Below, in pieces: positions 27,912 through 37,150 of a DNA stretch of 51,651 nucleotides. A program made the position numbers and the translations under genes. The DNA comes from an uncultured Peptostreptococcaceae bacterium (GTDB lineage: Bacteria; Bacillota; Clostridia; Peptostreptococcales; Peptostreptococcaceae), in NCBI GenBank assembly GCA_944383455.1, contig CALWPP010000003.1:1-51651 (forward strand), in the 5' to 3' direction. The stretch's first letter is position 1. Every line of letters begins with the position of its first letter. The notes under the pieces were generated by a model, which saw nothing but the letters and a program-made list of their open reading frames with translations, had not been told where the DNA came from and did no database searches.

Positions 27912-28688
27912 ATGAACACAAAAGATTATGATATAATTTATGCAGATTATATTAAAGAGATAAGTAGTTTAAAAAAACAAGTTAAACATTTAGAAAAAAC
28001 TCAACTTAGACGAGAAAAAAAAGCAAAAGATGCCACAGATGATGAAATAAAATCTTTGGAAGGTTTTGATGATGATATTTGTGATACTAAATCGTATAAA
28101 TATTACAAGCTACAAAATAATGAAGTATATGTAGGTAAAGTTATTAATGGTAAAATGAATGATTTAGGAAGTTATTTATTTAGTGATGATACTAAATATA
28201 TTGGTGAATTTAAAGATGGTCTTATGAATGGAATAGGGATATTGAGATTTTCTAATGGAAAAATATATATAGGAAGTTTTTTAGATGGAAAAATAGATGG
28301 ATTAGGTCAAATGATATACAATAGTAAAGATGAGTATATTGGTGAGTGGGATAAAGGTAAAAAGCATGGAAAAGGGATTTATGTTTGGAGTGATAATAGT
28401 ATTTACATAGGAGATTTTTTTAGAAATAAAATGGATGGAAAAGGAATTTGTTATAACGAAAAAGGTGAGATAATTTATGAAGGTGATTGGAAAAATAATT
28501 TACCCCATGGATTTGGAACTTATATTTGGTATGATGGTAAAAAGTATATTGGTGAATTTATGAATGGTAAAAAACATGGTCATGGAGTGTTTTATCTTAA
28601 TAATGAAATGATTTATGAAGGGGAATTTAAGTTTGATAAACCATCGATTTTCAATAAAACATTAGACGAAATATTTCTTGCAAGATAA
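27912..28688 (+). CDS. MORN-repeat protein
   Basis: 258 aa. A helical, charged N-terminus (about 1-50, likely coiled coil) precedes roughly seven MORN repeats of about 23 residues: YIGEFKDGLMNGIG, YIGSFLDGKIDGLG, YIGEWDKGKKHGKG, YIGDFFRNKMDGKG and so on. MORN repeats bind lipids or proteins or aid dimerisation; bacterial roles are poorly known. ATG 27912 follows AGGAGA; an earlier in-frame start at 27855 lies before the terminator. Confidence 0.9.
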   Translation: MNTKDYDIIYADYIKEISSLKKQVKHLEKTQLRREKKAKDATDDEIKSLEGFDDDICDTKSYKYYKLQNNEVYVGKVINGKMNDLGSYLFSDDTKYIGEFKDGLMNGIGILRFSNGKIYIGSFLDGKIDGLGQMIYNSKDEYIGEWDKGKKHGKGIYVWSDNSIYIGDFFRNKMDGKGICYNEKGEIIYEGDWKNNLPHGFGTYIWYDGKKYIGEFMNGKKHGHGVFYLNNEMIYEGEFKFDKPSIFNKTLDEIFLAR

Positions 28689-28715
28689 AGCTTTGTTATT
28701 AAACAAAGCTTTTTT
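28687..28715 (+). terminator. Terminator after the MORN gene
   Basis: AAAGCTTTGTT (28687-28697) pairs perfectly with 28702-28712, ending in six T residues. Confidence 0.85.
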
Positions 28716-28777
28716 GTATTAATCTATTTATTTTTTGTTAATAATTATAAATAAATAGTATTTAGGAGGAGAGTTTA

Positions 28778-29755
28778 TTGGAAAAGTTAGTGGTTTTTAT
28801 TTTAATTTGTACGACATCATATTTATATAATGAATTCATAAACTCAGAATATGTTGTTGAGGAAGTAAATCATAAAGCTACATTTAATGATATAAACTTT
28901 GAAAATATAAATTTAAATAATTATCAAAATATAAAAATAGGAGATACTTTAGATACATTAATTAGTAAGGTAGGAAAACCACAAAGAATAGATAAAAGTG
29001 AGTATGATTTTGACTGGTATGTTTATAATAAAGACTTAGAAAAGTTTTTTATGGTTGGAGTAAATAATGAAAAGGTAGTTTCTCTTTACAGTAATTCGAT
29101 AAACTCACTAGAAACAGAAAGTATATATATAGGGGATTATAAAGAAAAAGTTTTAGATAATTTTAGACCAATAAAATACAAACTAAAAGGAAACATAAGG
29201 TATAAAATAGATTCAAAAGGTGAGTACGATATAATTAAAGTTAATAATAAATACATAACATTTTTTTATGATATTCATGATAATAACAAAATAGTATCCT
29301 ACCAAGTAATTGACAAAAAGATAGAAGATAAAACTAATGATATATATCCTAAAAATTCAGTAGACGTAAAAAAAAGCTTAGAACTTCAAATGATAGATTT
29401 AATAAATTCAACTAGAGTAAAAAATAAATTAAATATTCTAGAATATAGTGAAAGTGCTACCCAAAGTTCAAGAAAACATAGTTTTGATATGATGAGTAAT
29501 AATTTTTTTAATCACAATAATTTAAAAAATGAAACTCCGTTTGATAGAATGAGAAAAGAAAATATAAATTATAGTTATGCAGGAGAAAATATAGCAGGTG
29601 GTCAGACTAGTTCTATTTATGCTCACGAGGCATTAATGAACTCATTAGGACATAGAAAAAATATTTTAGGGAATAATTATAAATATATTGGAGTAGGAAT
29701 TGAAATAGGAGACGGAACTTATAAAACCTACTATACTCAAAATTATTATCAGTAA
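28778..29755 (+). CDS. CAP-domain protein with CAP-associated N-terminal domain
   Basis: 325 aa. A short N-terminal hydrophobic segment (LVVFILICTTSYLY) suggests export. Residues about 50-180 resemble the CAP-associated domain (IGDTLDTLISKVGKPQRID), and about 205-325 are the CAP/SCP fold: NSTRVKNKLNILEYSE, SSRKHSFDMMSNNFFNH, AGENIAGG and HRKNILGNNYKYIGVG. Similar Firmicutes proteins act at the cell surface or in spores. TTG start after AGGAGGAG. The polysaccharide deacetylase gene starts 27 bases after the stop, so the two are likely co-transcribed. Confidence 0.88.
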   Translation: MEKLVVFILICTTSYLYNEFINSEYVVEEVNHKATFNDINFENINLNNYQNIKIGDTLDTLISKVGKPQRIDKSEYDFDWYVYNKDLEKFFMVGVNNEKVVSLYSNSINSLETESIYIGDYKEKVLDNFRPIKYKLKGNIRYKIDSKGEYDIIKVNNKYITFFYDIHDNNKIVSYQVIDKKIEDKTNDIYPKNSVDVKKSLELQMIDLINSTRVKNKLNILEYSESATQSSRKHSFDMMSNNFFNHNNLKNETPFDRMRKENINYSYAGENIAGGQTSSIYAHEALMNSLGHRKNILGNNYKYIGVGIEIGDGTYKTYYTQNYYQ

Positions 29756-29782
29756 AAGTTAATTGACGAAAGGAAGTATAAT

Positions 29783-30454
29783 ATGAAAAAAGGTTTATTT
29801 TTTTTATTATTTTTTATAATCACAACTAGTAATACATACTGTAATGATGATATATTTATAACTAATGGTAGTAAAGATAAAAAAGTTATAGCTCTTACGT
29901 TTGATGATGGACCACACCCAAAAGAGACTATGGAAGTTTTGGATGTTTTAAAAAAATATGATGTTAAAGCTACATTTTTTGTTGCAGGCAAACATGCTAA
30001 ATGGTATAAAGAGCCTCTTTTAAGGGCTATGTCTGAAAATCATGAAATAGCAAATCATACATTTAATCACCAAGATATAAGTAACCTTAATTCTACACAA
30101 ATAGAAAATGAAATTTTAGATTGCGAAAAAACTTTAATTGATTTAGGGATTAAAAAACCTGTTTTATTTAGACCACCTTATGGAAAATACAATAAAAATA
30201 ATTTAGAAGAAATAGCTAAAAAACATAATTATAAGATAGTTTTATGGGCAACTTTTGATGTTATGGACTGGAAAAACCCAAGTGCAGATGAAATAGCACA
30301 AACTGTAATAGATAGTGCACAAAATGGAGATATAATTTTACTTCACGATTATGGGACTAAAAATACTGTTTCTGCACTAAATATATTAATTCCTAAAATG
30401 ATTGAAAAAGGGTTTGAATTTAAAACTGTATCTGAGATGTTAGAAAGTAATTAG
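29783..30454 (+). CDS. Polysaccharide deacetylase (PdaB-like)
   Basis: 223 aa with a signal peptide (KKGLFFLLFFIITTSNTYC). NodB domain with TFDDGPH (catalytic Asp and metal Asp), HTFNH (metal His pair), RPPYGKYN, and LLHDYG near the C-terminus. Removes acetyl groups from wall glycans outside the membrane; length and motifs fit PdaA/PdaB relatives active in spore cortex or wall modification. AAAGGAAG precedes the ATG. Confidence 0.9.
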   Translation: MKKGLFFLLFFIITTSNTYCNDDIFITNGSKDKKVIALTFDDGPHPKETMEVLDVLKKYDVKATFFVAGKHAKWYKEPLLRAMSENHEIANHTFNHQDISNLNSTQIENEILDCEKTLIDLGIKKPVLFRPPYGKYNKNNLEEIAKKHNYKIVLWATFDVMDWKNPSADEIAQTVIDSAQNGDIILLHDYGTKNTVSALNILIPKMIEKGFEFKTVSEMLESN

Positions 30455-30476
30455 ATAAAACTTTTAAGCAAATAGT

Positions 30477-30542
30477 TTGTTTAAATGATATAATTTATGT
30501 TATAATTAAAAAAGTGTTAGTGTTAATCATTAGCACTTTTTT
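30477..30542 (+). terminator. Promoter-like sequence overlapping a terminator hairpin before ftsK
   Basis: AAAAAAGTGTTAGTG (30508-30522) pairs with CATTAGCACTTTTTT (30528-30542), two pairs being G-T, ending in T residues: a good terminator for the deacetylase transcript. Just before it lie TTGTTT (30477-30482) and TATAAT (30501-30506), 18 bases apart, a promoter whose start would fall in the hairpin. Either ftsK is transcribed from here through the hairpin, or the promoter is chance. Confidence 0.6.
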
Positions 30543-30570
30543 GTAATTTAAAAAGTTAAGAGGTGATTTT

Positions 30571-32895
30571 TTGGCCAAGAAGAAATCTAAGAATATAGAG
30601 TATAACGAAAAATATAATTTAATAACTATTTTTATAGGAATATTTTTGTTTTATAGTCTAAGTTCAAATTCTATGGGAATAGTAGGTTCTATTTTACAGT
30701 CTGTATTTAAAGGTTTATTTGGAGGACTTTCAATAATAGTTCCACTTTGCATAATATGTATTGGTATTTTAGATTTTTTTGATGCTAATGATTACATATA
30801 CAAGATAAAAAAGTCTAAAACACATTATATACTTATAGTATATTTATTTTTGTTTTATGGTCTTTTAAACAAAGAAAGTTTACCAGTTGATAATCCGCTT
30901 GACCCACAAATGTTAAGAGGAGTTATTGATATTGGTATTAGTGGAGAAGGACCAGGTTTTGTATCAACATTTATGGCTTATTATATTAATAAGGCATTTG
31001 GAGAGACTGGAGCTTGGCTTGTTAGTATAGGAGCATTAACAATAGTTTTAGTGTCTATGTTTAATATATCTTTAAAGGATTTTGCTATTGATGTTAAAAA
31101 TAAAGCAAAAAATATGAAAAAAGAAAATATGACACCAAAAGAATTTTTTTCTGATTTTAAAAATAATATATTAAATATTTTTATGGATGAAGTTGATGAA
31201 GAAACTATAGTAAAAAATAAAAAGAAAAACACTAAAAATAATATAAATCCTAAAGTTAAGGAAGAATTTGAAGAAGATAAAACTATAAAAATTGTCGGTT
31301 TTAATAAAGCAGAAGATGACTATTTAGAAATACTTGAGGGTACACAAAGTAATATTTCTGAGCTTGAAGGAATAAGAGAAATAAAACGATTTAGTGATGA
31401 AAAAGTTGATGATATAAAAGAAGAACAAATACTAATATCAAACTCTAAAATTGATGAGATAAGTATATTTACTAATGATGATTACATAGATTATAAACTA
31501 CCTAACACTAATATTTTAAACAAATCAAATACTAAATCAGATGAAAATAGTAAAGGTAAAGTATTAAAAAATGCAACTTTATTAGAACAAACTCTAAAAA
31601 ATTTTGGTGTTGATGCAAAAATTAGTCAAGCAACTATAGGACCATCTATTACAAGGTATGAAATACAACCAAGTCCTGGTGTTAAGGTGAGTAAGATAGT
31701 GAATTTATCTGATGATATAGCTTTAAGTTTAGCAGCAAAAAGTATAAGAATAGAAGCACCTATTCCTGGGAAAAGTGCTGTGGGTATTGAAGTACCAAAT
31801 GATAAACCTTTAATGGTTACTTTAAGAGAAGTTTTTGAAAGTAATGAATTTAAGAATTTTAACTCAAAACTTCCTATGGCGCTTGGAAAGGATTTAACAG
31901 GAAATCCAATAATTGCAGATATATCAAAGATGCCACATTTACTAGTAGCAGGTTCAACTGGAAGTGGTAAGAGTGTTTGTATTAATTCTCTTATAACTTC
32001 AATACTTTATAAAGCTAAACCAAACGAAGTAAAACTTTTACTTATTGACCCTAAAGTTGTTGAACTTTCAAATTATAATGGAATACCTCATTTATTAGTT
32101 CCAGTAGTTACTGAACCTAAAAAAGCAGCAGGAGCACTTAATTGGGCAGTAAATGAAATGGATAAAAGGTATAACTTATTTTCAAAAGAGTCTTCAAAGG
32201 ATATTATAAGTTATAATGAAAAGGTAGAAGAAAAACTACCAAGAATAGTTATAATAATAGATGAACTTGCAGACCTTATGATGAGTAGTGCAAATGATGT
32301 TGAAGATTACATTTGTAGACTTGCACAAAAAGCTAGAGCTTGTGGAATTCACTTAATAGTAGCAACTCAAAGACCTTCAGTTGATGTTATAACTGGGGTT
32401 ATAAAAGCAAATATTCCATCAAGAATAGCATTTGCAGTTTCATCTCAGACAGATTCAAGAACTATACTTGATATGGGTGGAGCAGAAAAATTACTTGGTA
32501 AAGGTGATATGTTATTTTATCCACTTGGTGAAACTAAGCCAATTAGAATACAAGGAGCATTTATTAGCGAAGAAGAATCAGAAAAAGTTATAGAATTTGT
32601 AAAATCTCAAGTAAAAGAAGAAATAAAATATGAAGAAAATATACAAAATAACTTTTTAAATCAAGAAACATTAAAAAGTAGTAATGATGATGAATTACTA
32701 AAAGATGCTATTGAATTTGTAATAGATAGTAATCAAGCATCTTCTTCGATGCTTCAAAGAAGGTTTAAAATAGGGTTTAATAGGGCAGCAAGACTTATTG
32801 ATTCTATGGAAGAAAGAGGAATTGTAGGTAAAAGTGAAGGAAGTAAACCAAGGAAAGTATTGATAACTAGAAAAGACTTAGAAGGTGAAAACTAG
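30571..32895 (+). CDS. ftsK: FtsK/SpoIIIE family DNA translocase
   Basis: 774 aa. Four N-terminal membrane helices (about 15-165), a charged linker (about 180-330), the motor with Walker [10 protein letters not shown] (about 460) and Walker [13 protein letters not shown] (about 563), and a C-terminal winged-helix gamma domain ([21 protein letters not shown]). Pumps chromosomal DNA through the division or sporulation septum. TTG start with GAGGTG. Whether it is the vegetative or the sporulation pump cannot be told from sequence. Confidence 0.95.
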   Translation: MAKKKSKNIEYNEKYNLITIFIGIFLFYSLSSNSMGIVGSILQSVFKGLFGGLSIIVPLCIICIGILDFFDANDYIYKIKKSKTHYILIVYLFLFYGLLNKESLPVDNPLDPQMLRGVIDIGISGEGPGFVSTFMAYYINKAFGETGAWLVSIGALTIVLVSMFNISLKDFAIDVKNKAKNMKKENMTPKEFFSDFKNNILNIFMDEVDEETIVKNKKKNTKNNINPKVKEEFEEDKTIKIVGFNKAEDDYLEILEGTQSNISELEGIREIKRFSDEKVDDIKEEQILISNSKIDEISIFTNDDYIDYKLPNTNILNKSNTKSDENSKGKVLKNATLLEQTLKNFGVDAKISQATIGPSITRYEIQPSPGVKVSKIVNLSDDIALSLAAKSIRIEAPIPGKSAVGIEVPNDKPLMVTLREVFESNEFKNFNSKLPMALGKDLTGNPIIADISKMPHLLVAGSTGSGKSVCINSLITSILYKAKPNEVKLLLIDPKVVELSNYNGIPHLLVPVVTEPKKAAGALNWAVNEMDKRYNLFSKESSKDIISYNEKVEEKLPRIVIIIDELADLMMSSANDVEDYICRLAQKARACGIHLIVATQRPSVDVITGVIKANIPSRIAFAVSSQTDSRTILDMGGAEKLLGKGDMLFYPLGETKPIRIQGAFISEEESEKVIEFVKSQVKEEIKYEENIQNNFLNQETLKSSNDDELLKDAIEFVIDSNQASSSMLQRRFKIGFNRAARLIDSMEERGIVGKSEGSKPRKVLITRKDLEGEN

Positions 32896-32896
32896 T

Positions 32897-33937
32897 ATGA
32901 CATTAATCAAAATAGAAGAAGCTTTAAAATTGGAAAATGTAGTTTTTGTTGATGTTAGGACGGAAAATGAATACAATGAGGATAATATATTAAATGCTAT
33001 AAATTTTCCACTTTTTAAAAATGAAGAACATAAAGAAGTAGGTACTATTTATAAAACTAAAGGAAAAGAAGAAGCAATAAAAAAAGGATTTGATTATGTT
33101 TCCTATAAATTAAAAGATTTTTATGATAAATTTTTATTACTTTCAAAAAAGTATGATAACATAGTTATCTATTGTGCAAGAGGTGGAATGAGAAGTGGTT
33201 CTGTTTGTAATTTAATAGAGTCTTTGGGTATAAAAGTTTATAAACTAGAAGGTGGTTACAAAAATTATAGAAATTATGTTCTTAATTATCTAGAAAATGT
33301 AACTAAAAAAAAGCATTTTATAGTTTTACATGGATTAACTGGAGTAGGTAAAACAGAAATACTAAAAAAGCTTGATGAAAAGAAAATAGATAATATTGAC
33401 CTTGAAAATATAGCAAAAAATAGTGGTTCAACTTTTGGGTTTATCGGATTTGATGAAAAGCCACCAAGTCAAAAAAAGTTTGAGAGTGAAATATTTAAAA
33501 AGTTTTTTTACTCAAAAACTGATTATTTATTTGTAGAGAGTGAAAGTAAGAGAGTAGGGCATGTATTAGTTCCAAATAATTTATATGAACACTTAGTTAA
33601 TTCAAAGTATCACATATTAATAAACGATAAATTAGAAAATAGAGTTGATAGACTTTATAATGACTACATAAAAGATAAAAATAATAACGATGAATTAAAA
33701 GTATGTATAGAAAAGTTTAGAAAAAGACTTGGAAATCAAAAAGTTGATGAATATATATATTTACTAAATGAAGATAAACATAAAGAGCTAGTAAAAAAAT
33801 ATTTACTAGAATATTATGACACTTTATACATGCATTCTGTAAATAAATATACTTATAATAATAAATTAAATTATGAAAATAAGGATGAATCACTTGATAA
33901 ATTAATTAAATTCCATAATAATTTAACTAATAATTAA
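32897..33937 (+). CDS. selU: tRNA 2-selenouridine synthase
   Basis: 346 aa. An N-terminal rhodanese domain with catalytic Cys in YCARGGMRS (C93), then a P-loop domain with GLTGVGKTE (about 146-154). Replaces sulfur by selenium in 2-thiouridine at the tRNA wobble position, using selenophosphate, so the organism should encode selD elsewhere. ATG 32897 lies one base after the ftsK stop, with AAGGTG upstream. Also called mnmH or ybbB. Confidence 0.93.
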   Translation: MTLIKIEEALKLENVVFVDVRTENEYNEDNILNAINFPLFKNEEHKEVGTIYKTKGKEEAIKKGFDYVSYKLKDFYDKFLLLSKKYDNIVIYCARGGMRSGSVCNLIESLGIKVYKLEGGYKNYRNYVLNYLENVTKKKHFIVLHGLTGVGKTEILKKLDEKKIDNIDLENIAKNSGSTFGFIGFDEKPPSQKKFESEIFKKFFYSKTDYLFVESESKRVGHVLVPNNLYEHLVNSKYHILINDKLENRVDRLYNDYIKDKNNNDELKVCIEKFRKRLGNQKVDEYIYLLNEDKHKELVKKYLLEYYDTLYMHSVNKYTYNNKLNYENKDESLDKLIKFHNNLTNN

Positions 33938-33963
33938 AATTATGACAGTAAAAGGAGAAATTA

Positions 33964-35301
33964 ATGTTAAAGATAGCGCTTGAATCATTAGGTTGTTCTA
34001 AAAATTTAGTTGATGCAGAGATAATGATAGGAATATTAATCCAAAAAGGATATAGATTAGTTAGTGATTTTAATGAAGCTGATATAATACTAGTAAATAC
34101 TTGTGGGTTTATAGAATCAGCAAAAGATGAGTCAATTCAAACTATATTAGAACTAGCTGAACTTAAAAAAACTGCGAATTTAAAAATATTAATAGTAACG
34201 GGATGCTTGGCTCAAAGATATTCAGATGAATTAAAGATAGAAATACCAGAAATTGATGCTATAGTTGGAACTGGAAGTTATCAAAATATTGATGAAATAG
34301 TTGAAAATCTTAAGAGTGAAAAAAATATAGTTAGTTTGGAAAATATAGATTTTACATTTAATGAAAATCTTCCAAGATACGTATCTACTCCAAGTTATAT
34401 GGCATACCTTAAAATAGGTGAAGGGTGCGATAATTTATGTACATATTGTATAATTCCAAAATTAAGAGGAAAATACAGAAGTAGAAAAGTAGAAGATATA
34501 TTAAAAGAAGCTAAAACTCTTTCTGAAAATGGAGTAAAAGAGCTTGTAGTTATAGCACAAGACACTACAAAATATGGATACGACATATATGGAAAAGAAA
34601 TGCTTCCAACTCTTTTAGAAGAATTAGCTAAGATAGAAGGATTTAAATGGATAAGAATAATGTATTCATATCCTGAAACTATAAGTAAAGAACTAATTAA
34701 TGTAATGAAAAAGTATGATAACATTTGTAATTATTTTGATATGCCAATACAACATGCAAGCAATAAAATACTTAAATTAATGAATAGAAAAACAACTAAA
34801 GAAGATATATTAAAAAAAGTCAACTTAATAAGAGAAAGTTTGCCTAATGTAGTTATAAGAACTACTATAATAGTAGGTTTTCCAGGTGAAGATGAAAATG
34901 ACTTTAATGAGCTTATTGATTTTGTAAAACTTGTTAAGTTTGATAGATTAGGTGCTTTTGAATACTCAAATGAAGAAGGAACTCCTGCTTATAAGTTGCC
35001 AAACCATGTTGATGAAGAGACTAAGTCTAAAAGAAAAAAAAGATTAATGATGGTTCAGCAAGAAATTTCATATGAACTAAATAATAAAAAAGTTGGAGAA
35101 ATTTATGAAGTATTAATTGAAGAACAAATAGAAGATAATATTTATTTAGGTAGAACTAAGTATGATGCACAAGAGATTGATAATATAGTTTATGTTAAGT
35201 CTAAAGAAAAGTTAAATGAAGGAGATTTTGTAAATGTACTTATAAATAGTGCTATGGAGTATGATTTAATGGGAGATGTAGTTAATGAATTTACCAAATA
35301 A
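33964..35301 (+). CDS. rimO: Ribosomal protein S12 methylthiotransferase
   Basis: 445 aa radical-SAM enzyme. N-terminal cluster Cys in ESLGCSKNLVD, NTCGFI and TGCLAQRY; radical-SAM CxxxCxxC in GCDNLCTYCIIP; C-terminal TRAM domain. IPKLRGKYRSR marks RimO rather than MiaB. Modifies an Asp of S12. AAAGGAG precedes the ATG. The stop region overlaps pgsA by 17 bases. Confidence 0.96.
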   Translation: MLKIALESLGCSKNLVDAEIMIGILIQKGYRLVSDFNEADIILVNTCGFIESAKDESIQTILELAELKKTANLKILIVTGCLAQRYSDELKIEIPEIDAIVGTGSYQNIDEIVENLKSEKNIVSLENIDFTFNENLPRYVSTPSYMAYLKIGEGCDNLCTYCIIPKLRGKYRSRKVEDILKEAKTLSENGVKELVVIAQDTTKYGYDIYGKEMLPTLLEELAKIEGFKWIRIMYSYPETISKELINVMKKYDNICNYFDMPIQHASNKILKLMNRKTTKEDILKKVNLIRESLPNVVIRTTIIVGFPGEDENDFNELIDFVKLVKFDRLGAFEYSNEEGTPAYKLPNHVDEETKSKRKKRLMMVQQEISYELNNKKVGEIYEVLIEEQIEDNIYLGRTKYDAQEIDNIVYVKSKEKLNEGDFVNVLINSAMEYDLMGDVVNEFTK

Positions 35302-35827
35302 ACTAACTCTTTTTAGGATTTTTTTAATCCCTATTTTTGTTTTAGTTATGTTACTTGATTTTAATAATAAATATTTAGTATCTTGTATTATATTTATAGT
35401 AGCATCTTTAACTGATGCAATGGATGGATATATTGCTAGAAAATATAATCTAATAACAGACTTTGGAAAATTTATGGACCCACTAGCAGATAAATTGTTA
35501 GTTTTATCTGCGCTTATAACTATGACAGAAAATAATTTAGTTCAAAGCTGGATGGTTATAATAATAGTTTCAAGAGAGTTAACTGTAAGTATTTTACGTG
35601 CAATAGCAGCGGCAGATGGAAAAGTTATCGCAGCAAGTAGTGGTGGTAAACTAAAGACTATAAGTCAAATGCTTTCGATAGTAGTATTACTTCTTGGAGC
35701 TAACTTTAGTAATTCTATAATGCTTTTTGTAGGATATATTTTAATATTAATTGCAACGCTTTTAACACTTCAATCTGGATTTGAATATTTATACAAAAAT
35801 AAAAATCTATTTATGAATAGTAAATAA
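35285..35827 (+). CDS. pgsA: CDP-diacylglycerol-glycerol-3-phosphate 3-phosphatidyltransferase
   Basis: 180 aa with about five membrane helices. The CDP-alcohol phosphotransferase motif reads DAMDGYIARK ... GKFMDPLADK. Makes phosphatidylglycerol-phosphate from the CdsA product. Overlap with rimO suggests translational coupling; GGGAGATG lies before the ATG. Confidence 0.96.
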   Translation: MNLPNKLTLFRIFLIPIFVLVMLLDFNNKYLVSCIIFIVASLTDAMDGYIARKYNLITDFGKFMDPLADKLLVLSALITMTENNLVQSWMVIIIVSRELTVSILRAIAAADGKVIAASSGGKLKTISQMLSIVVLLLGANFSNSIMLFVGYILILIATLLTLQSGFEYLYKNKNLFMNSK

Positions 35828-35828
35828 G

Positions 35829-35855
35829 ATACCTTGATTTTCAAGGTATTTTTTT
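35829..35855 (+). terminator. Terminator after pgsA
   Basis: ATACCTTG (35829-35836) pairs with CAAGGTAT (35842-35849), followed by T residues to 35855. Ends the ftsK-selU-rimO-pgsA unit. Confidence 0.85.
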
Positions 35856-35915
35856 GTATAAATTTTTAAAGTAGTGTCTATAAATAAAATGATTAATTTT
35901 TATAGTTAACTTTTA

Positions 35916-35944
35916 TTGACTGATAATATTTTGTATATTATAAT
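35916..35944 (+). promoter_or_regulatory. Promoter of recA
   Basis: TTGACT (35916-35921), 17-bp spacer and TATAAT (35939-35944): one of the best promoters in the window. Confidence 0.85.
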
Positions 35945-35950
35945 ATAAAA

Positions 35951-35964
35951 AGAACAAATGTTTG
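35951..35964 (+). promoter_or_regulatory. LexA (SOS) box at the recA transcription start
   Basis: AGAACAAATGTTTG matches 13 of 14 positions of the Bacillus-type box CGAACRNRYGTTYG; only the first C differs. It covers the predicted start of transcription, so bound LexA would block recA until DNA damage activates RecA and LexA is cleaved. Confidence 0.8.
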
Positions 35965-35982
35965 GGTGAAAGGATTGATATG

Positions 35983-37008
35983 ATGAGTATAGATAAAGAA
36001 AAATTAAATGCGCTTAACTCTGTTATGGGAAAAATAGAAAAAGAGTTCGGTAAAGGTTCTATAATGAAGCTTGGAGAAGCAGGTGCTATGGAGATAGACG
36101 TAATTTCTACAGGTTCGATAGGTCTTGATATAGCAGTTGGTATAGGAGGTCTTCCAAGAGGTAGAATAATTGAAGTATATGGACCAGAATCTTCAGGTAA
36201 GACTACTGTTGCACTTCATACTATAGCAGAAGCTCAAAAAAATGGAGGAATAGCAGCTTTTATAGATGCAGAACATGCACTAGACCCAGTATATGCAAAA
36301 GCACTTGGGGTAGATATAGATAATTTAATAATATCTCAGCCAGATACAGGAGAACAAGCACTTGAAATTGCAGAAGCATTAATAAGAAGTGGAGCTATTG
36401 ATATAATAGTTGTAGACTCTGTTGCAGCACTAGTTCCAAGAGCAGAAATAGAAGGAGATATGGGGGATTCTCATGTTGGTCTACAAGCAAGGCTTATGTC
36501 GCAAGCTCTTAGAAAATTAACAGGTTCAATTAAAAAATCAAATTGTGTAGCAATATTTATAAATCAATTAAGAGAAAAAGTTGGGGTTATGTTTGGTAAT
36601 CCAGAAACTACGACTGGTGGACGTGCTCTTAAATTTTACTCTTCAGTTAGACTTGAAGTTAGAAGAGCTGACACTATAAAGCAAGGAGATACTGTTATAG
36701 GAAGTAGAACTAGAGTAAAAGTAGTTAAAAATAAAGTAGCACCTCCATTTAAACAAGCAGAGTTTGATATAATGTATGGAGAAGGAATTTCAAAAGTTGG
36801 AGATTTACTTGATATAGCAGCAGATATTGATATTGTTAAAAAATCAGGGGCTTGGTATAGTTACAACGAAACAAAGCTTGGTCAAGGAAGAGAAAATGTT
36901 AAAAAGTTTTTAATGGATAATCCTGATTTAATAAAAGAAATAGATGAAAAAGTAAGAGAGTACTATAATTTAAATGATAATAAAGAAAAATTAGAAGAAG
37001 TGGAATAA
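35983..37008 (+). CDS. recA: Recombinase RecA
   Basis: 341 aa, normal length. Walker [10 protein letters not shown], the DAEHALDP segment, Walker B-like [10 protein letters not shown], loop L2 ([22 protein letters not shown]) and a C-terminal acidic tail. Forms filaments on single-stranded DNA and stimulates LexA cleavage. Start taken as the second ATG of an ATGATG pair (35983; first at 35980), eight bases from AAAGGA. Confidence 0.98.
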   Translation: MSIDKEKLNALNSVMGKIEKEFGKGSIMKLGEAGAMEIDVISTGSIGLDIAVGIGGLPRGRIIEVYGPESSGKTTVALHTIAEAQKNGGIAAFIDAEHALDPVYAKALGVDIDNLIISQPDTGEQALEIAEALIRSGAIDIIVVDSVAALVPRAEIEGDMGDSHVGLQARLMSQALRKLTGSIKKSNCVAIFINQLREKVGVMFGNPETTTGGRALKFYSSVRLEVRRADTIKQGDTVIGSRTRVKVVKNKVAPPFKQAEFDIMYGEGISKVGDLLDIAADIDIVKKSGAWYSYNETKLGQGRENVKKFLMDNPDLIKEIDEKVREYYNLNDNKEKLEEVE

Positions 37009-37030
37009 AGTATGCTCACCTCCTTCTAGC

Positions 37031-37059
37031 TTGACATAGACTAGAAAAAATTATAAAAT
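37031..37059 (+). promoter_or_regulatory. Promoter of rny
   Basis: Perfect TTGACA (37031-37036) and TAAAAT (37054-37059) at 17 bp spacing. TTCTAG (37024-37029) and CTAGAA (37041-37046) form an inverted repeat around the -35. Upstream at 37017-37024 lies CACCTCCT, complementary to the ribosome binding site of rny. Confidence 0.6.
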
Positions 37060-37150
37060 TATATCAAGAATGTTTATTGAATTGATTTTATGTAATTTCA
37101 TAATATTAGTTTTCATATAAAAGGACATTTGAAAATTTTAACTTGAGGAG

